From Gremmenia infestans (Eukaryota; Ascomycota; Leotiomycetes; Helotiales; Hamatocanthoscyphaceae): a stretch of 64,000 nt of DNA. The notes under the pieces were generated by a model. The model was not told the origin of the DNA. It made no database searches and saw only the letters and a list, made by a program, of their open reading frames with translations. A program made the position numbers and the translations under genes. The stretch is from NCBI GenBank assembly GCA_032629725.1, contig JAFEVB010000027.1, positions 1 through 64,000 of the forward strand. Reading direction: 5' to 3'. Position 1 is the first letter of the stretch, and each line of letters begins with the position of its first letter. Positions 1 to 11,174 of this stretch are shown here, piece after piece.

Positions 1-83
1 CTAACCCTAACCCTAACCCTAACCCTAACCCTAACCCTAACCCTAACCCTAACCCTAACCCTAACCCTAACCCTAACCCTAAC
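1..83. repeat. Telomeric repeat tract (CCCTAA)n
   Basis: About 14 uninterrupted copies of the CCCTAA hexamer begin at the first base and stop at base 83. The G-rich strand is TTAGGG, the usual telomere repeat of filamentous fungi. The C-rich strand reads 5'->3' into the window, which is the orientation of a left chromosome end, so base 1 is at or close to the physical terminus. Confidence 0.98.
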
Positions 84-1213
84 TGCTCCGCCCTGACCCC
101 ATTAGCGCTTATTCCCCCTTTCGCTTTCTATATTTGCTGCTTTATTTCATCATATATAACCCCTTCCCCTCTCTTCCCCTTTTTGCAAAAGCTTCGCCTG
201 GACCTTAATAGCGTTTAACTTTCAACTTTACCGTATGTTTCGCCGTAACCCCGTTAGCGTTACATTTCTCGCTGTTTTACTTTTAATTTCCTTTATTAGC
301 CCTAAGTTATGCTTTAACCAACCCTTTTTTGTTTTTTTTTGTTTTTTTTTCTTTATTAAGAATTGAACTTTTCTCCTTTAAACTTTTATTATTACTATTA
401 ATATAATAACCTTTAATTACTTTATTATATTTTTAATTTAAATTTTTCTTTAGACTGTTTATACTTTACAAATTCTATAATAAATCACTTAACTTTACTT
501 TTATTTAACTTATATATTATACTTTTATTTTATTTTATTTAAACCTTAACCCTTTATTTGACGTTTTCTCTTGATTCTTATAAACTCCCTTATAAAATAT
601 CCATTTATATTTATTAACTAATTCTTTCTTTTAAATTAATTCCTAACTTTAAATATTTCGTTATTATTTTTATTAAGCGTATAATTTTAAATTAATTTAA
701 CTATATTTAATCTTTTAACTTTTACTTTTATAATTTATTATAACTTAACCTTTATTTTGTTCTAGTCCTATTAATATTAACCCTTATTTAATCATTTTAT
801 TATTTATATACTATATCTTTATACCTTTAACGTTTAGTCTTTGCCTTTAACCTTAATCATTTTACTTATTACTTTTTCTTTCCTTTTTTCCCTCTGACTT
901 TTTAGTAAATAAATTTTATATTTCTCTTATTATCTTTATATTCTTTTATTAAGCATTCTTTATTAATTAATCCCCCTTTTTCCTCTTATAATACCTCTTA
1001 GTTTAATTTTATATCTTTATCTTTTTATTTAATATAAGATATACTCAGAACTTTGACTTTTCCGTATATTATTTATTATAAGATATATATTATTTAATAA
1101 TTACTTTAATATTATATAATATAAATAAACCTTTTTTTTTCTTTTTTTTTATATATTAAATATCTTAAATATTTGCCTTAATCCTTTAATAGTTTAATTT
1201 TATAATTTAAACC
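84..1213. other. AT-rich subtelomeric spacer
   Basis: This stretch is dominated by T- and A-rich words (TTTATT, TTAATT, ATATAA) with poly-T runs near 330-350 and 1130-1150. No open frame of useful length was found on either strand. Scattered CCTTAACC-like words resemble decayed telomere repeats. The composition fits heavily mutated repeat DNA next to a telomere. Confidence 0.7.
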
Positions 1214-1219
1214 TTAGCG

Positions 1220-1234
1220 TTAGGGTTAGGGTTA
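1220..1234. repeat. Short internal telomere repeat in inverted orientation
   Basis: TTAGGGTTAGGGTTA is present on the plus strand, opposite to the terminal tract, which reads CCCTAA on plus. It sits at the border between the AT-rich spacer and the helicase relic. Confidence 0.8.
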
Positions 1235-1399
1235 TTCGTCTAAAGAGTTTATCTCTAGGTATTAGGTTATTATTATTTGACTTAAGGACTAGTATTAAGC
1301 TACTAATTATTATTACTATTATTATTAACCTTAGTCTTAATACGCTATCTTACTACTAAATCAAACACTGCTATAGCATTAGTTATTTTATGCCTATAA

Positions 1400-4300
1400 A
1401 CCAATTTACTATATTTCCGTTCCAACTACTCTTTATACTCCTTTTCCCTAAATAGTTCTTGTTTAGCAAGTCCTTATACCTAACCCTAGAGCCTTTTATC
1501 TATATAAACAGCTAATGCCACTGGCATTACTACGTGTTTCCACTAGCATGTAGTCCCTTTAGACTTGTAGCTGTCTAGGCAGAGCTTTTGCGAGACGTGG
1601 CAATAAAAGCAGCTTAGAAACCGCGCTTGCGGGTCCTATTGGTAGTTAATCCCCCGCTGGAAATCTATATAGCTGTGGAAAAACAAGCACTCCTTAATCT
1701 TAGAGCATTCTGTCTACTTATGCTATAAGCCTAAGCCTAGCCCCTTAAACATCTAGCAGATCCGGCACCCCTACTGCCCTAGCTTCTCTACCTCCTTAAG
1801 CGCTGCTTCTAGCTGCTATAGCCTACGTGCAACCTTCCGTCTATATGCCTAAGATATAATTAACCCTTAGAAGGATAGCTTACTTTTCTAAAGCAGTTCT
1901 TCCCGCTAGCAGTTATTATATAAAACAGCATTGATCCTTTTATAGTCCCGTAGGTCGTTATCTAAGCACCAACCAAGGATACTACGCTAGCAACCCTTCG
2001 CTTAAATTAAGGTATTTATCTTACGCGTTTTTAGCTTAAGGCAGCTATCTTTTATCGGGTCTTCTGCTAGCTAGTCCTTGTCCTCGATAATAATCAGAGC
2101 CGTAACATGCTCTCTAGCTCTCCTAGCACGTTTAGCCTCTTAAGCATAGTCGATAATGCTATGCGGGGCCTCGATATAAATAATATATGTAATGCCTAGT
2201 ATATTAATCCCTGTTCTAAAGGCAGCTGTAGCTATAATATATAGCGTCTTACCCTAGAGCCAAGCCTGGAAGCCAGCCTCCCGCTGCGCAAAAAAGTAAG
2301 TATCGCTATCCTTAGGGTTCCTATAGTAATAATAACACCCTAACTACCAGGCTAGCGCCTTGCATTTAGTATGACTAGCATAGTAGATTACGCCTTTTTC
2401 CTCTAGCGCTAGATTCCTAAGCTGGGCATCTACCAGCTTCTTAGCCTCTATTAGTCCCTGCCTATTTCGGACCCGTAGTACGGAATATTGGACGTTAACG
2501 CGATAGCTAGACACGCGAATATAGAAGGGATTCTATAGCTGCATAGCCTCCTTAAATTCCCGCTAGCAGAGTAGCGGCAAGGTCCTTATTAAGAATATAA
2601 ATAGGCAGCCTAGATTGTATAAAAGCACTAACCTTTAGAGCTTCCTCTAGTACTTATTAGTAGTAGTAAATATAAGATAGCACTTATTAATAACTACCTG
2701 GTCTAGCTCCCCCTAGATACGCAGATCTGCAGCCTACTATAAGAAGTTATCACTTAAAGCTGCCTCTGCTAATACTAGTACTACCTAGGGCTAGGAATCG
2801 CGTGCTTTAGGCTAGTGTTTGTAGTCTAAGCCGGCGTTAATATAGCGAGTAACCAACTGCCTCTTTAGCTTAGTATATAGAGCTACTATAATCGTAACTC
2901 CAGATCTAGATAGTATAGCTAGCACTATAAACACTAGACTTTTCCCTCTACTAGTTAGCAGCATAGCAACTAGCAAGGTCTCTTTTGCAGCTGCTAACCG
3001 TATAGCTTTTTCCTGCTAGGTACTTCGGAACTAGGCATAGTTATCCCGTAGAACTGCCTATAGAGCGTTTAGGATAAGCTAGTTTTTCCCTGCCTCTAAG
3101 TCTGGCTTCTTAAGGCGCAAAACCTTAGGCTGCTTTAAGGGTGTTAGCTTTCTTACATCCGCTGTACCTTTTCTCTTTAGAGCGGACTATAATAACAGCT
3201 GCTTAATAAGTTTAAGAAACGTATGCTACTAATAGCTAACTTGCCTAAAGATCTTAAGAGAGTTAGCTGTTAGACGCTTAAGCATATTAATAGTTATACT
3301 ATAATTAGCTGCAGTTTGGCTAGTGTGGCCGGCTGCTAGGTTGTCTAGGATTTCGTAGTGCTCTTTATTATTACTAGTACTAGCGTCCTTAAAATCAGCC
3401 TTAGGAGCCCCCCGCTAACGGGCGAGCTTTTTACTAATAGCAATCGCAATATGCCGCCAGTCCTAAAGCGTGATCCGCCGGCCTATATAGTGGTAGGTCT
3501 ATCTAGCTACGGCTTTAGACATCTAGCTGCTGTCCTATAGCCTAGTCTTACTATGCTAGATAAAATCACTTGGTAGGTTCATTTTATTATATAATGCCTA
3601 GCGGTCTGCCTTCTAGCAATTAGTTAATAGCTGGATATATACTATATATATCGCTATTAGCTGCCTAGGGCGCTTAGGCAAGAAGCGTAGAATAATCTTA
3701 GGGGAGTCAAAATAGGCCAAGGACTTGTAATACTAAGTGATAAGTACTACCTCCCTATTAATAATAAAGACGTTCTAGTCCTAGTTAATGCTATTAATAA
3801 GGCGGAGGCCGGTGATCTTTTCCCCCTAGCCTAGCTAGCCCCTAGTGAAATGTGCTAGTAATAAGAGATACTTTTTAAATTTCTGTATAAGCTTTAAATA
3901 TTTCTGGATCTATGCCTACTTCTATTGGCCGTTCTTATTTAGGAACTCCTGCTTCTGCTATCCGCCTATAAGGTTCTTTAGCATCTCTACCTTTTTCTTG
4001 CTAAGCTATTACTATAGATAAAAGACTTCCTTTGCTACGTTTAGGTTAAGTCGTCCTTAATATTAGCTAATAGGATAGTAAACTAGACGTCTTTGCTTTC
4101 CTTAAATATTAGGGAACCTTATAGCAGCTCTTTAGTATTAGCTGTTATTTCTGCCACTATACTCTAGATATTGTCTATAGGAATTGGCTTCTCTATAAAG
4201 TACATTAGCTTCTTTTACTTGCTCCACAACACTATAAGTTGGCTGCTAGTTTCCTAGGCGATCCTACGGCCGTAGAGCAGCAGGCTAAGCGCGTAACCTA

Positions 4301-5400
4301 TAGGCAAGTATATAGCTTTACATAGCTAGGTGTTCCAGACCTAAGCAAACTGCTCTCCTAAGTCCTCTATCCTCTACCTATCCTCCGTAGGAATAGCCCA
4401 CTCCGCTAGCAGCGCTCTCCTAATATACACTAGCCCCGCTAGCATATACGTAAAGAGGTATGCCGGCCTAAACTGCCCCAACTCTCTATTAATCCCTAAG
4501 ACGCTAATAAAATGCTAAAGTAGACTGGTAAAGGGATCCTTATTAAGTTGCTGCATCTAAAAACTAGCTAATACCTATAGAAGCTTCTTTTCTAAAGCTT
4601 TTTCCGATAAATCTTTATCTTGCAGATGCTCCTACAATTGCTTAAGGCTCCTTCTCTGCATATTAGTAAAGCTAAACCTGTACTTCTTTAGCAGCGTAGC
4701 TTTATCTAGCTGTAGAACGTTTAGGTAGTAGTAGAGAAACCGTTTCTAGTAGACCAGATACTAATCTATGCTTGTCTTTTTTTGCAAAGGCCTAAATGGC
4801 CGGCTGTGGGCATCCTAGTAGTAGGGGCTGGCTAGCAGCAACCGGGTTATTAAAGGCATCCTCTTTAGGCCGTTAATATAGCAGCTAAAGAACAGCTAGT
4901 CCATAGCAGCAGCTAGTCTCCGCAACTTGTCGTCTTCCTAGCTTAGCATTCGACTGCAGACATAGATCTTACCAAGGTCTCTTTTCTTAAAGTAGGTAGT
5001 CTACCTTACACGCTTTAGCTAGTTAGTTGTCTTATGCTTGTCCGCCCTATTAGCTAAGACCTTCTGCATCTTCTCTTGCTAGCCTCTTTTATGCGCCTAC
5101 TACTTTTTAATATTATTAATTAATTAATAGTCTGGTCGGCCCCTCTAGTCTACTGCTCCTACCTTTACTTCTGCTTTAGCCTTAGAAACAGTTATATAAA
5201 AGTAATAAACAGCATTTCTAGAAATAGTAAAGAAAGTCTAAAGCTTAACTTTAGACTAGTGCGTTAGGTCTATCTTGCTCAGCCCCTATTAGTGCTTATC
5301 TTTGCAATGCACCTTTAGCATTTTCCGGTTTATTAATAAGAACTGATATTCTTAGTAATCCTAGCAAGCAAGACCTTTATAGATAGTAAAGCTATTAATA
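1400..5400 (-). pseudogene. RIP-degraded telomere-linked RecQ-type helicase relic
   Basis: Long stretches on the minus strand still translate, interrupted mainly by TAG/TAA codons where Trp or Gln would be expected. In N-to-C order: a Cys/His zinc-finger-like piece (about 5290-5400, ending in CKDKH) resembling OrsD-type domains; a Walker A remnant SRGKS (about 2937-2966); a DECH-box relic INKCYL (about 2674-2697, expected form IDECHL); a helicase C motif with FRTGINI and EAPHSIIDYA (about 2120-2210), then an arginine-rich motif VI-like piece; and a Cys-rich tail (about 1560-1750). This order matches telomere-linked RecQ helicases of fungi. Reading is toward the telomere. It cannot encode a protein now. 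Family assignment is good; the exact limits are not. Confidence 0.82.
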
Positions 5401-6824
5401 GCAGGAATTGGATTTATTGGTCTATAGCAGAAGTCGGCATTTAATAGATAACTAAGCTCTAAGCTAGAATATTTAGCGATAATCGCATTCCAGGTTTTAT
5501 AGTTAATATCTAAATACTATTTTAATAAATAGCTAGATAGCTTTAATACTATAAAGCCGTAAGCCCTATAAATTAAGACTTTATAGGTTAGGTAATAGAC
5601 TAGCTAGTCTACTATAATTTCAGCCTCTTTATGTTTTTAGTTAGGTAATAACTAAGCTAGAACCCTAATAATCGACGTTAATAACTTAGGGTAACTTAGA
5701 GTAAGGATTTTTTTATGCAATACTGCTTATATTACGCCGACATTTTATATAAAGCTGTAGAGGGCACTAGTAGAGGGACGGCCAGCTTTTTAGGACTTAA
5801 TAGCTATAGGAAAAAGGGAAATAAGGTCTCACCCGTTTTAGCGGTATTTAGGGAGCGGTATCTAGGACCCTTGTTCTAGCCCCTAACTTATTTCGCGTGG
5901 GCAGAATCCCCTTACCGCCCGGTATTTAGCGCCAGATACCGCTGGCCTGGTGGTTAGGACTCTTAGACCTATATAAGGGGGGACTTATAAAGCGGTCGCT
6001 TTTAGTAATATAGACTTGGGAACCTTTAATATTATAGCGTGTTACTACGCGATATATAGTAGCTACATAAACCTCTAACCCTAAGTATATAATTAGGCTA
6101 GGACTAACAGGAGACTTGAATAGAAAGTGATGATAAAAGACGAAGTCGAGAATTGAGACTATCAAAAAAGATAAGTCGTAGCCGCATCTTTCATATATGA
6201 GAAATTTCTTATTCATCCTATATAGATGCCACTATTAGTACGTGCACCACCAATCATAAACCCCCTATCGTCTAGAAATACAGCGGAACAGAGGCGCAGT
6301 TGAGCTCAGCGCACAGATAATAGGTAAGCTTAAAAGCTTAGTGTCTAATCTCCCTAGTTCCCTGTTATTGTAGCGTTGCTTTGCATTGCACTTCATTTCC
6401 TAGAAAAGCGATCGAATAGCAATTTAGCGGCTATTTATACTTCTAATTCAAATGTAAATAGGAGAAAATCAGACGAGCCCCTTAACAAGTGGAAAATGTG
6501 CTGATTTGCATTGCCCCCCCCCCTTTCCCGATGTGCCAAGATGAGGCTTGTTGTATAACGAGCCGAGGTGAATAATTGCAGCGACTAATAATAAGACCTA
6601 AAGGAGTTCTGAAATTAAAATTAAAATCAGCTAAGTTTATTGCGGTAAGATAATAATAGAGCTGGTTTGCATCGCTTCAAAACCCCGCATTAGGGTTACA
6701 TTATACAGTCTTTACCGAAATCGAAGGAAAACTTACAGATTAAAATTTCCTAACACAATACTTATGATTTCAACCTCCTGTTGTTGATACTGAATGAAAC
6801 AAACAGCATCGACATACACTCACT
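5401..6824. other. Non-coding, decayed subtelomeric DNA
   Basis: No convincing gene. Around 5840-5945 the words GCGGTATTTAG and GCGGTATCT recur in direct and inverted orientation (AGATACCGCT near 5935), perhaps the 5' border of the helicase element. Open frames here are low-complexity or lack homology. The last few hundred bases before 6825 are more balanced in composition and probably hold the promoter of the next gene. Confidence 0.5.
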
Positions 6825-7430
6825 ATGTGGCTCTCTCCATGGCTGCCGCTAACCCTGCTCATCGTCGCCTCCTCAAATGCTTCGACATTGCCGCTCAATT
6901 GTGCCCCCAACGACACAATGACCACTCCGAGCTTCGGTACCACGGATGCGGTTTTTACAGCCTGTGCCCAGACCACAATCAATAGCTCTCCATCTGCAGT
7001 GTATGATGTTCTGCTCGACTTTCCTGATTATCCCGCCTGGAACACATTTGTCTACTCCGTCGACCTGCCTTCCAATGTCTCATCGGCCGAGGATGTATAT
7101 GTTGGAATGCCTATGACATTTCATAGTTCAGGTCTACTACTTGGGATCAATAGCACTTCTGATGAACGCATCACGTTTCTCGAACCTGGCGCCGTGCCAC
7201 CATTCGTAGCGTGGCGATACGATGAAGGAGCTCTGGTTGGGGTTCTGATGAATGCTGAGCATGTTACTGTCTTGGAGGACTTAGGTGATGGAACGACGAA
7301 TTGCGTTAGTTGGGAAACGTATTATGGAGCGGGAGCATTGTTGACGTTGACTTTAAAGGCGAACTTGCAGACCGAGTTTCAGAATCAAGTGAGCGACTTG
7401 AAGGGGAGAGTGGAAGGACTGGCAACTTGA
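6825..7430 (+). CDS. Secreted SRPBCC/START-like protein (polyketide cyclase-type fold)
   Basis: Single-exon frame of 201 residues. Residues 1-20 are a typical signal peptide (MWLSPWLPLTLLIVASSNAS), so the product is probably exported. From about residue 50 the text resembles the SRPBCC (polyketide cyclase/dehydrase, COQ10-like) fold, with NSSPSAVYDVLLDFPDYPAW at the start, where a helix and the first strands of the ligand cavity are expected, and VSWETYYG later. Such proteins bind small hydrophobic ligands; the ligand here is unknown. An N-terminal secretion signal on this fold is less usual than the cytosolic form. It is the first intact gene from the telomere. Confidence 0.75.
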   Translation: MWLSPWLPLTLLIVASSNASTLPLNCAPNDTMTTPSFGTTDAVFTACAQTTINSSPSAVYDVLLDFPDYPAWNTFVYSVDLPSNVSSAEDVYVGMPMTFHSSGLLLGINSTSDERITFLEPGAVPPFVAWRYDEGALVGVLMNAEHVTVLEDLGDGTTNCVSWETYYGAGALLTLTLKANLQTEFQNQVSDLKGRVEGLAT

Positions 7431-8155
7431 ATAATTTTCACTTGGAAAGGATTTGCTAGCCTTGAAGATATTCTTTATGCTAGGAAGCTCCGATATAAAG
7501 TTTGCTTCTTTAATGAACCAACAGAAGATTCCGCGTGACCTGGAACTTCCAGTAGCTTTAAGTTTAGTGAAATATCGTCAACAACCTCTCAACAGTTAAT
7601 GCAGCCGACAATGGACTGGATTGCTTACTATTTAGGTTGAAATGTGCAAGATACTAAGCTAAAACAAGTGAAAATGTCTATACGTACGTAGGTTCCAGAC
7701 ACCAGGAATGTGATTCACCCATTCTCGACCATCCGTAGACCAAATGGAGAACCAGATTCCTGGAGCTAGAAGGTATTTGTACTTTCCTAGCCACGATAAT
7801 CTAAGATCGATAGCGACGCACTTGGCATCACCTTTCAGATATTGCAGAGCTATCTCGCTGCATGTCTCATCATGCGACGGGATCTCTCGACTGAACTCGT
7901 CCAAGATCGTCACTGTCACTGTTGCTGTGAAGCGGCTGCTATATTAAACCGACTTGAAACTTCTCTCAGCCACTTGATCACTACGACAGGGAAAGCGGGG
8001 TGTAGAACCTTTGACATTCCATAACATTCGTTGAATTTATTTCGCTCAGCTTTTATACAGCTACTACCAGATCCCAATCCTTCATGTCGTACCTATATGC
8101 CAGTATACCAGTATGCCAGTATACCAGTATTATCGTACAGAGAAACATCGTCCTA
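7431..8155. other. Intergenic; short tandem repeat near 8100
   Basis: No gene is supported. Near 8096-8130 the words CAGTATACCAGTATGC recur as a short tandem repeat just beyond the stop codon of the minus-strand BRCT gene. The region is shared by the 3' ends of two convergent genes. Confidence 0.5.
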
Positions 8156-8979
8156 TCACTTCTTCTGCTTCTTCGCCTTCGCGGGCTTCTCGTCGTTATC
8201 CTCTACACTTCTTTTCGATGAAGCGCCGCCACCTATCAGGTTATTAGCAAAGTTCCATTGATTGCATTGTAGCGTTAGCCTACCCTCAAGCAGTTCAATC
8301 AAAGCATCTTCATCCAGGGTATCAATGTTGTGTTGCTCGATCTGCTCCAGCTTCTTCGGACCTGCGTCATTTCCAAGGACAACGTAGCTCGTCTTGCCGG
8401 TGATGGATTTTCCAAGCTTGCCGCCGTGTGTCTCGACCAGCTTCTCTGCATTCTTTCGGCCTAGAGTCTGGTGATAGGAATGTCAGTATTAATTCGGCAA
8501 GAAGGGGGCGCATGACAAACTGGAGGAACGCCGGTGACCACGACGATGAAACCAGCCAGTGCAGTGGTTGGGTTTGCGAGTAGATGCTGCACATTCTCTG
8601 GCAGGTCTTCATCTGCAGACTTGGTGGCCTTGCCCTTGGCGGAATTTGCAGCACGTTGCTCGGCAGCAGGTTTTGTCTTCGGCTTTGGAGGCTCATCCTC
8701 GTCCTCGTCCTCATCCTCTTCGTCCTTGGGTGCCTTGACCTTGGCTTTGGATTTGGGCTTGGCGGCGGGCTTCTTCTGGTCGATTTGAACGCTTCCGCCC
8801 TGCAGCTCTTGTACCTCCATCACGACGTCGTTGGATCCTTCGGCCTTTGCCTCGTCGATGCGCTCGTTGGCAGAGCCGATGGATGCGTGGACTGAGTCGA
8901 TGTCACCGCCACGGGATAAGACGACGTAGACTTGGGAGGTGGTGGTGGTGGTGGCAGCAGGCTTGGCTTTGGGAGGCAT
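8156..8979 (-). CDS. BRCT-domain nuclear protein
   Basis: Two exons, 8979-8521 and 8467-8156, joined by a 53-bp intron (GTTTGT..CACCAG) in phase 0, give 256 residues starting MPPKAK. The N-terminal half (about 1-60) is a small folded piece; residues 60-135 are Lys/Pro/Glu-rich and disordered with an acidic run. The intron lies inside a BRCT domain (about 145-225) containing VVVTGVPP, TLGRKNAEKLVETHGGKLG, TGKTSYVVLGNDAG and the hydrophobic IDTLDEDALIELL end, most like the BRCT of replication factor C large subunit. The tail is a basic KAKKQKK nuclear signal. BRCT domains bind phosphopeptides or DNA ends. No other enzymatic domain is present. The open frame extends upstream to 9114, but that part translates a GGAT repeat, so the MPPKAK start is preferred. 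Confidence 0.8.
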
Positions 8980-9000
8980 GTTTGCGATAGTTTGATGTGT

Positions 9001-9031
9001 GGATAGATGGATAGATGGATGGATGGATGGG
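9001..9031. repeat. GGATA/GGAT microsatellite upstream of BRCT gene
   Basis: Tandem GATG/GATA tetranucleotides lie just upstream of the start codon at 8979, in the likely 5' UTR or promoter of the minus-strand gene. Confidence 0.8.
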
Positions 9032-9239
9032 AGAATGGGAGGACGAGAGGGGGGTGTAGGGAATTTGGTGGGAGTGTCAGTTCTAGGGAAGATGGATGTT
9101 TCGAGTTGTTGCACCAGTACTTCTTCTACCTTCGCCTGTATACACGAGACAAGGCTGCAGCACAGCGGCGGATGACGTAAATCGTTTAGGCTGACGTGAA
9201 GTAACGCGAAAGTAGCGCCAAGTCACGCTTTTTTATCTT

Positions 9240-9870
9240 ATGAAATTTTGCTATCTCAGAATAGATCCTATCTTATCGAACTTCACCTACCTTACAGTAC
9301 CAGGTTTTACTAGGAGGATCTTACTTAATACATTTTTTACTATATCTCAAGAAATCTTATAATCTTTTCAAGAAAGAAGAGTTGTCGCCGGTAGCAAAGC
9401 AGCCAGACAATTTAGTCTCACTAAAGGGAGGGTCCACCTTGAGATGTCCCTAGGGCGTTGGTTCAAGGCCTAGCTGCTCGGCCAAAATCAGCTCTTGATT
9501 TTGCTCTTAGGTTTGTGGCTAAGGAAAGCTTCCTCCTTGATGCTGCCATCCTTAAAATATATAGTTAGGCGAATTTAGTTAGGACTAAGGATAAACTTAG
9601 TAATGCGGCGACTATTAATAGTAATAGGGGCAATAGACTTAATGCTAGCTCGAATCTCGGCTGCGCAAAAGGTATCGCCATTTTATAGATAGTAACCGAC
9701 TTGGTAAGTTGCGCTGCATTGCAAGAGATATAAAGGGCAAGGGGAACTAGTACGATATCGTTAATGGCTAGCTAGCTAGAGGATGCGCTTCCTCTCTGCT
9801 TATAGCCATAGCAGAATAGATAATAGAAACTGATTATTAATTAGCACACGTTTTCAAATCAAGGCGATAT
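9240..9870. other. Decayed repeat-like DNA
   Basis: TA-rich words (CTAG, TAAT) dominate, and coding-like fragments on the plus strand carry many stops, as in the helicase relic. No family can be named. The base composition changes abruptly near 9240 relative to the BRCT gene, which suggests an inserted, mutated segment. Confidence 0.45.
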
Positions 9871-9879
9871 AGGGCTACG

Positions 9880-10095
9880 AACATGCTTCGCCCCAAGATG
9901 CGGAAATTAAGCAGGCCAAGAAGAATAATAACAGGGTTTCCAAGCTTACTAATGAGAATGGGAAGGTTTGGAAAGGCAAGGCCTTGGTCCTAGCAACGGG
10001 TATTATTAACATCCTAGTGGACATTCCTGGTTTTGATGAATGCTAGGTAGAAAATGGACTTGTAGTTATCAAGCGCGTTCTGTCTGCTGCATCAC
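9880..10095 (+). pseudogene. Thioredoxin-reductase-like (GliT-type) fragment
   Basis: A plus-strand frame from about 9880 reads GYEHASPQDAEIKQ, then NENGKVWKGKALVLATG and DIPGFDEC before a TAG. The order 'NGK-W-KG-LVLATG...DIPG--EC' is typical of the NAD(P)-binding border in fungal thioredoxin-reductase-like disulfide oxidoreductases, including those of epidithiodioxopiperazine clusters. Only about 60-70 residues survive. The FAD-binding N-terminus and the CxxC redox site were not found, so this is a relic. Confidence 0.5.
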
Positions 10096-10149
10096 GGAAT
10101 GTAATAGGATTCTTGCTGTCCCAGGTCGGTAGCTTCTGAACTCTATTAT

Positions 10150-10459
10150 ATGTCTTTGTTAGCTCTATTTGATTTTCCTCATTCCTGCTTACTTGGTACT
10201 ACGGTTGTTCTATAATTTTCTGAAGCTGCGTTACATACCTGGACCATTCACAGCAACCGTCAGCAATGTATATAGTGCTCGTGTGCGTACGATGGACGAA
10301 TTTAAGCTAAACAAGGCCTGGCGGTCGGGGCGTGACGAGGCGAATCTCTCTTTCTTCGGGGTCCAGCGGCTTTTGGATAATATAAACGTCGTTGCCAGCA
10401 AGAAGGGAGTAGACTGTCCTCTGCTTCCGAAGATTGAATTCTCTGTCGATTTTACTTGA
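10150..10459 (+). pseudogene. Possible cytochrome P450 N-terminal fragment
   Basis: Residues encoded from 10169 read as a hydrophobic anchor (IFLIPAYLVLRLFYNFL) followed by KLRYIPGPF, which is the membrane anchor plus proline hinge seen at the start of microsomal fungal P450s. The remaining 60 residues do not resemble a P450 and the frame closes at 10459; no heme-binding cysteine motif follows. I read it as a truncated gene piece next to the reductase-like fragment. It could also be a chance hydrophobic frame. Confidence 0.35.
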
Positions 10460-11174
10460 TGAAGAATGACCACGAGTGTCGGAAATTCGGTTTTAGCATC
10501 TTTCAGCTGAACTTACCGGCATCTTGGGCGCACTAGAAGAGCCTTATTCGTGAGAATCTGTCTGGAGTGTACTGTCAAATAAAAAGCTTTCTGTGTTTTG
10601 TCTTGTATCTAACTATATACTAATTTTAGAGAAGTATAATCAGGTCAAGAAGACTTGAATTCGTCTAGCGGTCGTCTAGCGGTAAATGGCGAGGCGGTTT
10701 CCGGAGCATCAAAGTTTACATCAAGAGGGACTTCTCTCTAAAGTCACTTGAATAGATTAGTAATGATAATAATGCATAAACATTTTTGTATTCTTGCAAT
10801 TTTAGCATCATGTACCTTCCAACTATTTTTCCGTATATAAAACCCTACAGATTCATCCATACCGCAAAAATCTGCGAAAATCCCGGCTCATATAAGCACT
10901 AAAGCAGAAGTATCCCAATTCAAACGGCCTGGAGCTGCACTCCTTGCGGGTATGTACTTTTCACCTGCTTGAACCTGTCCATAAAGGATCTGAGAGGTTA
11001 TAACGCCGCTGGTGGGCGTCGAATGTGGAGTCGTAGACAAGTGACATTGACTTTCGAGGCTCCCACATCCTATAGTAAGACGTGGGCCTCCGAGGCTCTA
11101 TCCTCAACCTGCAAAACAAGCTACGACCCACACCACAATTTTGCCGATGGTGGAGACAACGTGGGACCACTTTG
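10460..11174. other. Intergenic; no gene recognised
   Basis: TA-rich with a short direct duplication of TCGTCTAGCGG near 10662-10683. Small open frames at the right end are antisense to the ice-binding gene or lack coding character. It carries the 3' flank of the ice-binding gene. Confidence 0.45.

Noticed and set aside
5926..6216. 96-codon minus-strand frame with hydrophobic stretch
   Set aside because: It is AT-rich, lies in decayed subtelomeric DNA and has no recognisable domain.
8461..9114. Upstream start of the BRCT gene at 9114
   Set aside because: The extra 45 residues translate a GGAT microsatellite (PSIHPSIHLST) and do not start with ATG; MPPKAK is a normal start.
9420..9485. tRNA gene (GGTTCAAGGCC resembles a B box)
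   Set aside because: No matching acceptor stem, anticodon arm or A box could be folded around it.
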